A stretch of DNA of 64,000 bases from Mucilaginibacter geliditolerans (GTDB lineage: Bacteria; Bacteroidota; Bacteroidia; Sphingobacteriales; Sphingobacteriaceae): NCBI RefSeq assembly GCF_014200495.1, contig NZ_JACHBY010000006.1, positions 62,001-126,000 of the forward strand. The letters run 5' to 3'. Every line of letters begins with the position of its first letter. Positions within the stretch are counted from its first letter, which is position 1. Made by a program: the position numbers and the translations under genes. Below are positions 17,851 to 25,213 of the stretch, in pieces. The notes under the pieces are model-generated. The model did not search any database, was not told the origin of the DNA, and was given only the letters and a program-made list of their open reading frames with translations.

Positions 17851-20118
17851 TTATTTAACTACAAACAGGCTCCCGTTTTGCCTGATATCATCAGATGCGC
17901 TGCCCACCATAATCTTAAATTCGCCGGGTTCAACAACATGTTTCATTTGCCTGTTCCAAACCGCTAGTTCTGCTGCATTAAGTTTAAATGTCACTGTCCC
18001 GCTTTCGCCTGGTTTAAGGTTGATCCTGCTGAAACCTTTTAAGGATTGTACAGGCGTGGTAACACTTGATACCATATCCCTTATGTATAGCTGCGCCACT
18101 TCTGTGCCCTCAACATTGCCCGTGTTTTTAACCTTCACGGTTATGGTTGCCGTACCATTAACAGGTATTTTTAGAGGACTGATCTGCAGATCAGCATAGC
18201 TGAACATAGTATAACTTAAACCATGACCGAAATTAAACAGCGCGGTACTATCCTGATCAACATAAATATGCCTTGATGATGGTTTATGGTTATAGTAAAA
18301 AGGGATTTGCCCGGTAGAACGGGGGAAGGTGATAGGCAATTTGCCCGAAGGATTGTATGCACCTAAAAGTACATCGGCAACGGCAAGGCCACCTTTTTCA
18401 CCCCCAAACCATGCTTCAACTATCGCGGGTATATTTTTTGCCACCCAGTTGATGCATAAAGGTCTGCCGTTTGCCAACACAACTGTTACCGGTTTGCCTG
18501 TTTTATAAACGGCTTCAATAAGGTTTTCCTGTAGTTTATTAATATCCAGGTTCGAGCGGTCTTTTCCTTCGCCTACTTCTTTCACATCTTCACCCAAAAC
18601 AACTACTGCAGCATCAGCATGATTAACCAATTCAATGGCCTTTTTTAAATAATCAGCCTGTAAGCTGGCTGCTGAATCCGGTTCATAACCGGCCTCATAA
18701 TTAATATTAGTGGAATTACCTGTCCATTGTTTTAACCCGGCTAAAATAGATATTCCTTTATCCTCAGTATTGGAATAGCCACCCAAATAAGTGCTTTTTG
18801 CCAGCGGGCCAATAACAGCCAGCGAATGCACATTACTGCTTAAAGGCAGTATATGCTGGTCATTTTTTAACAGGCAGATACTTTCTTTGGCTGCCTGCAA
18901 AGCCAGATCCTGATTTTGTTGCGAGTGAAATACCTTTGCTGTTAACGATGGGTTGATGTATGGGTTATCAAACAAACCCAATTTAAATTTAACCCTCAAT
19001 ACATCCGAAACCGCACGGTTCAGATCGGCCATTGATAAGCTTTTATTTTGTATGGCCAGTTTCATAGCCGTAATAAAATCATCATGCGGAAAATCATAGA
19101 ACTGCATATCCATACCTGCTGTAAAGGTTTGCGCCAAAGCATCGCTTGCATTAGCTGCTGTATGGTGACTGTTTAAGGTCATTTTTATAGCACCGAGATC
19201 TGATAGCACGAAGCCTTTGAAGCCCCATTCCTTGCGCAGCACATCTTTCAGCAGCCATTCATTATCAACACAGGGTATGCCATCCATTTCGCTGTAAGCT
19301 GCCATCATACCCTGGGCACCACCTTGCCTTATTGCCTTTTCAAAAACATATAAAAAGGACGACCTGGCTTCACGTTCGCCAATATTTACCGTAGCAATAT
19401 TACTCCCTGCTTCGGGTATGCCATGTACGGCAAAATGTTTGGGTTCGGCAAGCACGGCATCATCATCACTTAATTTTTTTCCTTGCAGGCCCTTAACCAT
19501 GGCCACGCCATTAAGCGCGTCAAGGTAAGGATCTTCGCCGTAAGTTTCTTCTGTTCTTCCCCAGCGCGGGTCGCGTGGGAGGCACAAAACAGGGCCTAAT
19601 ATCATGTTTATGCCATGTGCCCGCATCTCCGTTGCTATAACACGGCCTATTTTGTGTACAAGTACAGTATCCCATGCGGTTGATAATGCGATAGGCACCG
19701 GGAACGATGTGCTGCCCCGGCCCGAATAGCCATGCAATCCTTCTTCAATAAATAATACGGGAATACCCAGCCGGGTATTTTCGATGGCATATTTTTGTAC
19801 CTGGTTGGTAAGGTCTGCGCCTATAGGGTAAAAATCATGAATAGACCCAATGCCGGTTGTGCCTATGGTTTTTTTCATTTTTTCGGCTGAAACAGAACTG
19901 GCATCATGCCCCTGCATATCTGATACCGTTTTACCCTCAAACATATCCAGCTGCCTTATTTTTTCGGTTAGTGTCATCCGGCTAACCAGGTCGGCAACGC
20001 GTTGATCAACCGGCATAGCCGGATTTTGATACGGATATTTATAAACAGGCTTTATGCTTGTGAACGAACAGCAGGTAATAGTGATAAAGGAAATAAACAG
20101 GCTTTTCTTTAATTTCAT
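17851..20118 (-). CDS. GH3 beta-glycosidase
   Basis: Retaining exo-beta-glycosidase of family GH3 (beta-glucosidase or related), exported by an N-terminal signal segment. The (alpha/beta)8 domain includes RLGIPVLFIEEGLHG, GPVLCLPRDPRWGRTEETYGEDPYL and EPKHFAVHG; the nucleophile is Asp307 in GFVLSDLGAI. The alpha/beta sandwich follows (VVVLGEDVKEVGEGKDRSNLDI), and the C-terminus is a fibronectin-III-like domain (VKNTGNVEGTEVAQLYIRD). The length of 755 aa is usual for BglX-type enzymes. It is the first gene of a minus-strand series and has a TTAA array about 84 bp upstream of its start. Substrate could be a beta-glucoside, beta-mannoside or beta-xyloside; the sequence does not decide. Confidence 0.93.
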   Translation of the reverse strand: MKLKKSLFISFITITCCSFTSIKPVYKYPYQNPAMPVDQRVADLVSRMTLTEKIRQLDMFEGKTVSDMQGHDASSVSAEKMKKTIGTTGIGSIHDFYPIGADLTNQVQKYAIENTRLGIPVLFIEEGLHGYSGRGSTSFPVPIALSTAWDTVLVHKIGRVIATEMRAHGINMILGPVLCLPRDPRWGRTEETYGEDPYLDALNGVAMVKGLQGKKLSDDDAVLAEPKHFAVHGIPEAGSNIATVNIGEREARSSFLYVFEKAIRQGGAQGMMAAYSEMDGIPCVDNEWLLKDVLRKEWGFKGFVLSDLGAIKMTLNSHHTAANASDALAQTFTAGMDMQFYDFPHDDFITAMKLAIQNKSLSMADLNRAVSDVLRVKFKLGLFDNPYINPSLTAKVFHSQQNQDLALQAAKESICLLKNDQHILPLSSNVHSLAVIGPLAKSTYLGGYSNTEDKGISILAGLKQWTGNSTNINYEAGYEPDSAASLQADYLKKAIELVNHADAAVVVLGEDVKEVGEGKDRSNLDINKLQENLIEAVYKTGKPVTVVLANGRPLCINWVAKNIPAIVEAWFGGEKGGLAVADVLLGAYNPSGKLPITFPRSTGQIPFYYNHKPSSRHIYVDQDSTALFNFGHGLSYTMFSYADLQISPLKIPVNGTATITVKVKNTGNVEGTEVAQLYIRDMVSSVTTPVQSLKGFSRINLKPGESGTVTFKLNAAELAVWNRQMKHVVEPGEFKIMVGSASDDIRQNGSLFVVK

Positions 20119-20200
20119 AAAGATGGTTATTGCTGATAAAATGATTTAACTGGTTTATATATCCGCAGATACATTGGTTTGATAAAACTATACTGCGGCA

Positions 20201-20228
20201 GATAATAAGTGATTAATAAAAAATTAAT
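20201..20228 (-). promoter_or_regulatory. 11-bp-periodic heptamer array upstream of GH3
   Basis: Read on the minus strand, heptamers TATTAAT, TATTAAT and TATTATC follow each other with 4-bp spacers; the cores are at 20224-20227, 20213-20216 and 20202-20205. A -7-like TAGTTTTA starts at 20190, 12 bp past the last core, and the GH3 start is at 20118. Confidence 0.5.
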
Positions 20229-20354
20229 AACTGGGGGGGATTTTAAAGTAATTTATTTATGCTGGTCGGACTATAGTAAAACATGATTGATTCATAGTGT
20301 TTTAGTTATTTACCGTATTGAAAATTTCAATAAAGTACCTAAACTAAATTTTGC

Positions 20355-20383
20355 TGTTAATAGCTTATTAAGTAATTATTAAT
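20355..20383 (+). promoter_or_regulatory. 11-bp-periodic heptamer array upstream of GH99
   Basis: Heptamers TGTTAAT, TATTAAG and TATTAAT are separated by 4-bp spacers AGCT and TAAT; TTAA cores lie at 20357, 20368 and 20379. A weak -7-like TATTTGCG starts at 20395. The start codon of the GH99 gene is about 49 bp downstream of the array. Confidence 0.55.
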
Positions 20384-20431
20384 GGCCGGGAATTTATTTG
20401 CGTACCAATTCCAATTTAATATAAACCAAGT

Positions 20432-21724
20432 ATGCAAATCAAAATTACCTTTTCAGGCATTTTATTACTGCTGAGCGCTATCGCATTCGGGCAGAATAAA
20501 CACAGCACAGAAACTCTTTATCCAACTTATAAAGGCTTAATTATGGCCGGCTATCAGGGCTGGTTCAGGGCCGAAGGCGATGGCTCACAAAGTACCCGGT
20601 ATGTTTATGGCAATGAAAATCATTCGGGTATTGATGTTTGGCCCGATGTGAGTGAATATGAAAAAACTTACCCAACCCCCTTTAAACTGCCAAATGGAGA
20701 TCAGGCCCGTTTCTTTAGCTCGGTAGATAAAAGTACAGTCGACCTGCATTTTAAATGGATGCAGCAATATGGTATTGATGGCGTGTTTATGCAACGATTC
20801 TTTAATAATGTTAACGCGAAAGACAAGGACAAGGAATCGGTTGTTTTAAAAAATGCGCTTGAAGCTGCCTCGAAATATAAAAGAGCGATTGCCGTAATGT
20901 ATGATCTTTCAGGATTAAGCGCTTCGGGCCAGGATTGCTCCAGTATTATTGAGGACTGGAAGTATTTGGTTGATCAGCTAAAAGTAACCAACCAGCCGGG
21001 TACTAAAACCTACCTTCATTATAATGGCAAGCCCTTGGTAGCCATTTGGGGAGTTGGATTTCCCGACAGGCCGTATAATATCCGCAATATAGGTTTTGAA
21101 AGATTGATAGATTTTCTAAAAAATGACCCTGTGTATGGAGGCTGTGCCATTATGATAGGCGTACCCAATTCATGGCGCAGTTTAAAGGCCGATTGCACAA
21201 ATGATCCATATTTGCATCAGCTTATTAAACAATGTGATATCGTTTTGCCATGGAGCGTTCAGCGTTATTCGCCATTGCTGCATAATGATATGGACAGGTA
21301 CCGCGACGATATTATTGATGATATGAAATGGTGCAGCGAGAACCATGTTGCTTATGTGCCATGTGTTTACCCGGGTTTCAGCTGGCATAATTTGAGCCGT
21401 TATGAATTTCCTGATGATGTAAAGCCGATAGCATCCATACCGCGTGAAGGGGGGCGTTTTTACTGGCAAATGTTATCTACCGCTATGTCGGCAGGGGCAT
21501 CCATGTTGTATGTAGCCATGTTTGATGAGATAAATGAAGGCACTGCTATATTTAAAGTGAATGGTAATCCGCCGGTAACTGCGCCGGGTTCAGGAACGGC
21601 CTTTGTGAAATTTGATGGGGAACCATCCGACCAATATTTGTGGTTAACAGGCCAGGCAGCTCAAATTTTAAGAAAAGAAAAGCCCCTGGTATATAAAATG
21701 CCTGAAAGAGAAGTTGTAAAATGA
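20432..21724 (+). CDS. GH99 endo-alpha-mannosidase/mannanase-like enzyme
   Basis: Probable endo-acting alpha-mannosidase or alpha-mannanase of family GH99, exported (signal peptide ending AIAFGQ). The start of the mature domain, YPTYKGLIMAGYQGWF, is typical of Bacteroidota GH71/99-like proteins. Segments HFKWMQQYGIDGVFMQRFF and KPLVAIWGVGFPDRPY fit a (beta/alpha)8 barrel. The motif MFDEINEGTA places Glu366 and Glu369 three residues apart, the same spacing as the catalytic pair known for bacterial GH99. It is a single-gene unit with its own TTAA array and three hairpins downstream. Its presence next to two GH92 genes supports a mannan or N-glycan pathway. Confidence 0.82.
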   Translation: MQIKITFSGILLLLSAIAFGQNKHSTETLYPTYKGLIMAGYQGWFRAEGDGSQSTRYVYGNENHSGIDVWPDVSEYEKTYPTPFKLPNGDQARFFSSVDKSTVDLHFKWMQQYGIDGVFMQRFFNNVNAKDKDKESVVLKNALEAASKYKRAIAVMYDLSGLSASGQDCSSIIEDWKYLVDQLKVTNQPGTKTYLHYNGKPLVAIWGVGFPDRPYNIRNIGFERLIDFLKNDPVYGGCAIMIGVPNSWRSLKADCTNDPYLHQLIKQCDIVLPWSVQRYSPLLHNDMDRYRDDIIDDMKWCSENHVAYVPCVYPGFSWHNLSRYEFPDDVKPIASIPREGGRFYWQMLSTAMSAGASMLYVAMFDEINEGTAIFKVNGNPPVTAPGSGTAFVKFDGEPSDQYLWLTGQAAQILRKEKPLVYKMPEREVVK

Positions 21725-21792
21725 GAAATTCATTGGCAAGAATTTACCAGATTCTTGTCCATAAAATGAGGACAGCGCCATGCATAAATTTG

Positions 21793-21828
21793 CCAATCAG
21801 ATGGTATCGGTTTACCGCATCTGATTGG
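21793..21828 (+). terminator. Hairpin terminator after GH99
   Basis: An 11-bp perfect inverted repeat (CCAATCAGATG at 21793-21803, complement at 21818-21828) is followed by a T-rich tail. It lies inside a short open frame (21721-21912) that I do not accept as a gene. Confidence 0.65.
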
Positions 21829-21913
21829 TATTTATATTTAACTGATGCCGACTACGGGCTATTGGTTAAGTATAATGTTGCCTGTGTAAATCAGTTTAAA
21901 GAACTAGATTAAT

Positions 21914-21957
21914 AACCTGCTTCCCGTAGCTGCCCAGGCAGCTACGGGAAGCAGGTT
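21914..21957. repeat. 44-bp near-perfect palindrome
   Basis: Two 21-nt arms (21914-21934 and 21937-21957) are perfectly complementary around a 2-nt centre. As RNA this would be an unusually long, GC-rich hairpin. No T-tract follows directly. It may be a transcription barrier, an mRNA end or a cruciform-forming site. Confidence 0.75.
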
Positions 21958-21981
21958 CCGCGTTTGATTAGATTTTTTTAT

Positions 21982-22028
21982 ACCCTATTTTATCGAATCA
22001 CAAGCGATGTGTTTTTATAAAATAGGGT
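21982..22028 (+). terminator. AT-rich hairpin with T-tract
   Basis: A 12-bp inverted repeat (ACCCTATTTTAT at 21982-21993, complement at 22017-22028) is followed by TTTTT. It is the third stem-loop in a row between the GH99 gene and the second regulator. The remainder of this 564-base gap (21725-22288) holds no supported gene. Confidence 0.6.
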
Positions 22029-22242
22029 TTTTAAACATCCAACAATCGATTGCATATTTAAAAAAATGGATAAAAATTGCAGTCTAACCGGACTATTTAG
22101 ACGAAATTTTCAAACAGAATCGACTAAGAATTGAAAATAATGTAATAAATTATAAATTTATTGAAATTACTATATCAAATATTAAATTTGAGATAATAAT
22201 GGCAACCTCAGTTGTGCCATATTTATAAGCCTGTAAAAAGTA

Positions 22243-22270
22243 TTGTATATAGTACCGATCTTATATACAA
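22243..22270 (+). promoter_or_regulatory. Dyad operator just upstream of the second regulator
   Basis: A perfect 9-bp inverted repeat, TTGTATATA (22243-22251) and TATATACAA (22262-22270), with a 10-bp spacer, ends 18 bp before the regulator start codon. Its place suggests an operator or a leader structure that controls regulator synthesis. It is not related to the TTAA arrays. Confidence 0.5.
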
Positions 22271-22288
22271 CGGAGCATTAGATTAAGT

Positions 22289-24895
22289 ATGAGAAAACTT
22301 TACCCGGGTTTTAAAATTATTGTTTTAACCGCTTTTATTTGTATTCTGAATAAAAATTGTTTTGGACAGAACTATGGTCTGGGTTTTTCAAGCCATGAAG
22401 TTTTTCAGGATAAACGTACTTCACTTGACCTGTGTACTAATAAAAGCCTTTGCCTTAACGGTAATTTTGACCTTTCTTTTGATCTTTCTTTTTTGCCTTA
22501 CCGGGCTACTTATTTTGGTTACATTGTACGCATAATTGATGATGATGACCGTAATTTTGACTTGATTTATAGCGCAGAGGATTCAAAAAATCATTTTAAT
22601 GTTATTGCAGGTGATAAGCTAACCAATATAAAATTCGACATCCCCCTAAATAAATTATTTAGCCAATGGAACAAACTGAACATCTTGTTTGACGTTGAAA
22701 AGGATCAGTTGGTGTTTTCTGATGGGCTGAATACTTTTGTTGAAAAAGGGCTGCATTTAAAAAAGAACGGTTGTTACCATATATTTTTTGGCACCAACAA
22801 TTATAAACAATTTGAAACAACTGATATCCCGCCTATAAAGCTTCGTAATATCAGTATCTCACAAAATAAGGTTTTAAAATATAGCTGGCCTTTAAATGAG
22901 GGCATGGGAACTATTGTGCATGAAGTTATTGCTCAGCAAAATGGTTCTATAGCCAATCCATTGTGGATATCGGCAATGCACCATAACTGGCAAAAAACAA
23001 AAGATATTACGGTGCAGGGTGTTGCAAGTACTGCATTTGACCGCAAAAATGAAATTTTGTACATTGTTGGTAAAGATTCGGTTTACAGTTATTCTGTTAA
23101 TAGTTCAGCAATGACCAGCAGCCCGAATGTTGTAAAACCAAACCTTAATCAGGGCAATCAATCGGTGTACAACCCATACGATAATAGTTTGTACAACTTT
23201 TTTCCTGATCAAAAAACAGTAGCCAGGTATAGTTTTGAAAACAAAAGCTGGGATAAAAAATTTACGCCTAACGTTGTAACAGGTTTCTGGCATGCCAACA
23301 AAATGATTTCAGGTATGGATACATCTTTGTACCTGTTTGGAGGGTATGGGCAACTGCAGTATAAAAACACAATACAACAATACACTTTCAAAACCCAGAA
23401 ATGGCAGCAGGTAAAATACAAAGGCGACTTTTTTATGCCCCGTTATTTATCAGCATTAGGTGCAAGTGCCAGTGGTGATACCGTTTATGTGATAGGCGGT
23501 TACGGCAATTCAAGCGGACTACAGATACTAAACCCGAAGAATATTTATAGCATGATGCGTTTTACCGTAAAAAATAGAACGTTTAAAAAGCTATTTGATT
23601 TAAAAGTAAACAACGAGGATTTCGCTTTTGCCAGTTCCTTAATAATAAACGATAAAGAAAAAACATACTATGGCCTGGTATTTCCCCAAAACAAATACAA
23701 CTCCAGTTTACAGCTGATCAAGGGATCCTTAAATGACCCATCGTATAAAATTCTGACAAGTGCGATACCATATAGTTTTAATGATATACATTCCTTTGCC
23801 GACCTTTACTACTGTCCGGCGAGTAATAAATTTGTAGTAGTTACCCTGCTTAGATTAGAGAATGATGAAACCAAAGTTAATATTTATACCTTATTAGGGC
23901 CGCCTGTTGATATTGCTGAAAACTTATCACTGGCAAAAAACGATAAATTTTGGTATTTTATAATCTCAATGGTTTTGGCATTGGCTGCCGGTGGGTTTAT
24001 CTATTATAAAAGACATAAAACAAAAAATGCTACTGCACCATACGCCAAATCCCTGGAGGAACCCTTGCCGGTTCTTCCATCCCAGGATGTTGTTCAGCCT
24101 CAGCCATCGTATATAACTGAAAGTATAACTTCATTAAGCGATGTGCAGAACTATGAAAGTGATATTCCGCTGAAAAATGCGATTTTATTGTTTGGCGATT
24201 TACAGGTTTTTGATGCGGACGGGGCAGATATAACAAAGCATTTCACGCCGCTGATTAAGGAGTTGTTTTTGCTTATTTTGCTGTATTCTATAAAAAGGGG
24301 CAGGGGTTTAAGTTCTGAAAAATTAAATGAAATACTTTGGTTTGATAAGTCTGCCAAAAGCGCCAGGAACAACCGTTCGGTAAATATTGCAAAACTTAAA
24401 TCGCTTTTAGATAAAGTGCAGGATTGCCATCTTTCAAAGGATACAGGTTACTGGAAAATTGATGTAGATTACGATAAGATTTATGTTGATTATTATAATT
24501 ACCTGAATATTGTTAAGGATAAGAAGAAACTTGATGAACAGAAAATTAAATCTCTTTTTGAGATAACCCGCAGGGGTAATTTCTTGTCAAACAGTGATTA
24601 TGAGTGGCTGGATACATTTAAAGCAGAAATCTCAAATGAGGTAATAGATACTTTCCTTCATTATGCGCAATCGTCTCAACCCTATAATGCTGAATTTTTA
24701 ATAGAGATAGCCAATTTTATTTTTTACTTCGATCCGGTGAACGAGGAGTCCATGATACTGAAGTGTAATGCCTTATCAACATTGGGTAAACACTCACTCG
24801 CAAAAAATACTTTTGAGTGTTTTGTTAAAGAGTATAAAATAATTTATGATGAAGATTTCAAACGGGATTTTCATGATATTTTGGTGCAACATTAA
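22289..24895 (+). CDS. Membrane-spanning LamG/Kelch sensor with SARP-like domain, paralogue
   Basis: Second transmembrane regulator, of the same length and order as the protein at 40-2631. It has a signal segment (about residues 1-26), a LamG-like domain (about 27-230), Kelch-like repeats (about 240-545, LFGGYG and VIGGYGNSSG), a membrane helix at about 555-575 followed by YYKRHK, a linker, a winged helix at about 630-732 (LLFGDLQVFDADG) and a TPR/BTAD-like tail. Many blocks are nearly identical to the paralogue, for example SSEKLNEILW and FIFYFDPVNEE, and both the sensor and the DNA-binding halves are conserved. It precedes the second GH92 gene (319 bp gap), as the first copy precedes the susC-GH92 operon. 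A dyad lies before its start. No TTAA array is seen upstream of it. Confidence 0.75.
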   Translation: MRKLYPGFKIIVLTAFICILNKNCFGQNYGLGFSSHEVFQDKRTSLDLCTNKSLCLNGNFDLSFDLSFLPYRATYFGYIVRIIDDDDRNFDLIYSAEDSKNHFNVIAGDKLTNIKFDIPLNKLFSQWNKLNILFDVEKDQLVFSDGLNTFVEKGLHLKKNGCYHIFFGTNNYKQFETTDIPPIKLRNISISQNKVLKYSWPLNEGMGTIVHEVIAQQNGSIANPLWISAMHHNWQKTKDITVQGVASTAFDRKNEILYIVGKDSVYSYSVNSSAMTSSPNVVKPNLNQGNQSVYNPYDNSLYNFFPDQKTVARYSFENKSWDKKFTPNVVTGFWHANKMISGMDTSLYLFGGYGQLQYKNTIQQYTFKTQKWQQVKYKGDFFMPRYLSALGASASGDTVYVIGGYGNSSGLQILNPKNIYSMMRFTVKNRTFKKLFDLKVNNEDFAFASSLIINDKEKTYYGLVFPQNKYNSSLQLIKGSLNDPSYKILTSAIPYSFNDIHSFADLYYCPASNKFVVVTLLRLENDETKVNIYTLLGPPVDIAENLSLAKNDKFWYFIISMVLALAAGGFIYYKRHKTKNATAPYAKSLEEPLPVLPSQDVVQPQPSYITESITSLSDVQNYESDIPLKNAILLFGDLQVFDADGADITKHFTPLIKELFLLILLYSIKRGRGLSSEKLNEILWFDKSAKSARNNRSVNIAKLKSLLDKVQDCHLSKDTGYWKIDVDYDKIYVDYYNYLNIVKDKKKLDEQKIKSLFEITRRGNFLSNSDYEWLDTFKAEISNEVIDTFLHYAQSSQPYNAEFLIEIANFIFYFDPVNEESMILKCNALSTLGKHSLAKNTFECFVKEYKIIYDEDFKRDFHDILVQH

Positions 24896-25213
24896 TAATC
24901 TTCCATATTTCCCTCCTGATTTTTCTAAAAAAAACCAATAAATGTTAATTATACACCATAATAATGTTTCATTAATGCTTTCATTAATCTTTTATTAACT
25001 GTTAAAGGTTTAATTAGCTCCCTGAAAGCCACAAATAATATTGAATTAACGTGGCACGATCATACTGAAAACCGATTGTAAACTAAAAAAGATTTAATCC
25101 GGATGTATATGCAATTAACTACTGTTTTTGCTGAATATCTTTCGATGCGAATTTTATTTGTTGACAACCTGTTTAATATATGATCATTTTAAGGATACTA
25201 TAAAACCTAATAA
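24896..25213. other. Intergenic region before the second GH92
   Basis: This 318-base AT-rich gap holds a TTAA array at 24970-25006 and a leader of about 200 bases with no visible gene. The distance from array to start codon is longer than at the other sites, so a long 5' leader or a second promoter nearer to the gene is possible. Confidence 0.55.
24970..25006 (+). promoter_or_regulatory. Heptamer array upstream of the second GH92
   Basis: Heptamers CATTAAT, CATTAAT and TATTAAC are followed by TGTTAAA. The TTAA cores are at 24972, 24984, 24995 and 25002, giving steps of 12, 11 and 7. The last three cores have the same 11 and 7 steps as the array at 36482-36516. A weak -7-like TAATTAGC is at 25011. 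Confidence 0.45.

Larger units (their letters stand above)
20119..20431. other. Divergent promoter region between GH3 and GH99
   Basis: This 313-base gap separates two divergent genes and holds one TTAA array for each direction (20201-20228 and 20355-20383). I see no coding remnant. A T-rich stretch and a run of G at 20234-20240 lie between them. Confidence 0.7.

Noticed and set aside
17780..18199. A 139-codon open frame opposite the GH3 gene end
   Set aside because: It is antisense to the fibronectin-like end of GH3 and to the next gene start, with no independent support.
21721..21912. A 63-codon open frame overlapping the GH99 stop
   Set aside because: It overlaps the stop by 4 bases and runs through a terminator hairpin; the composition is not protein-like.
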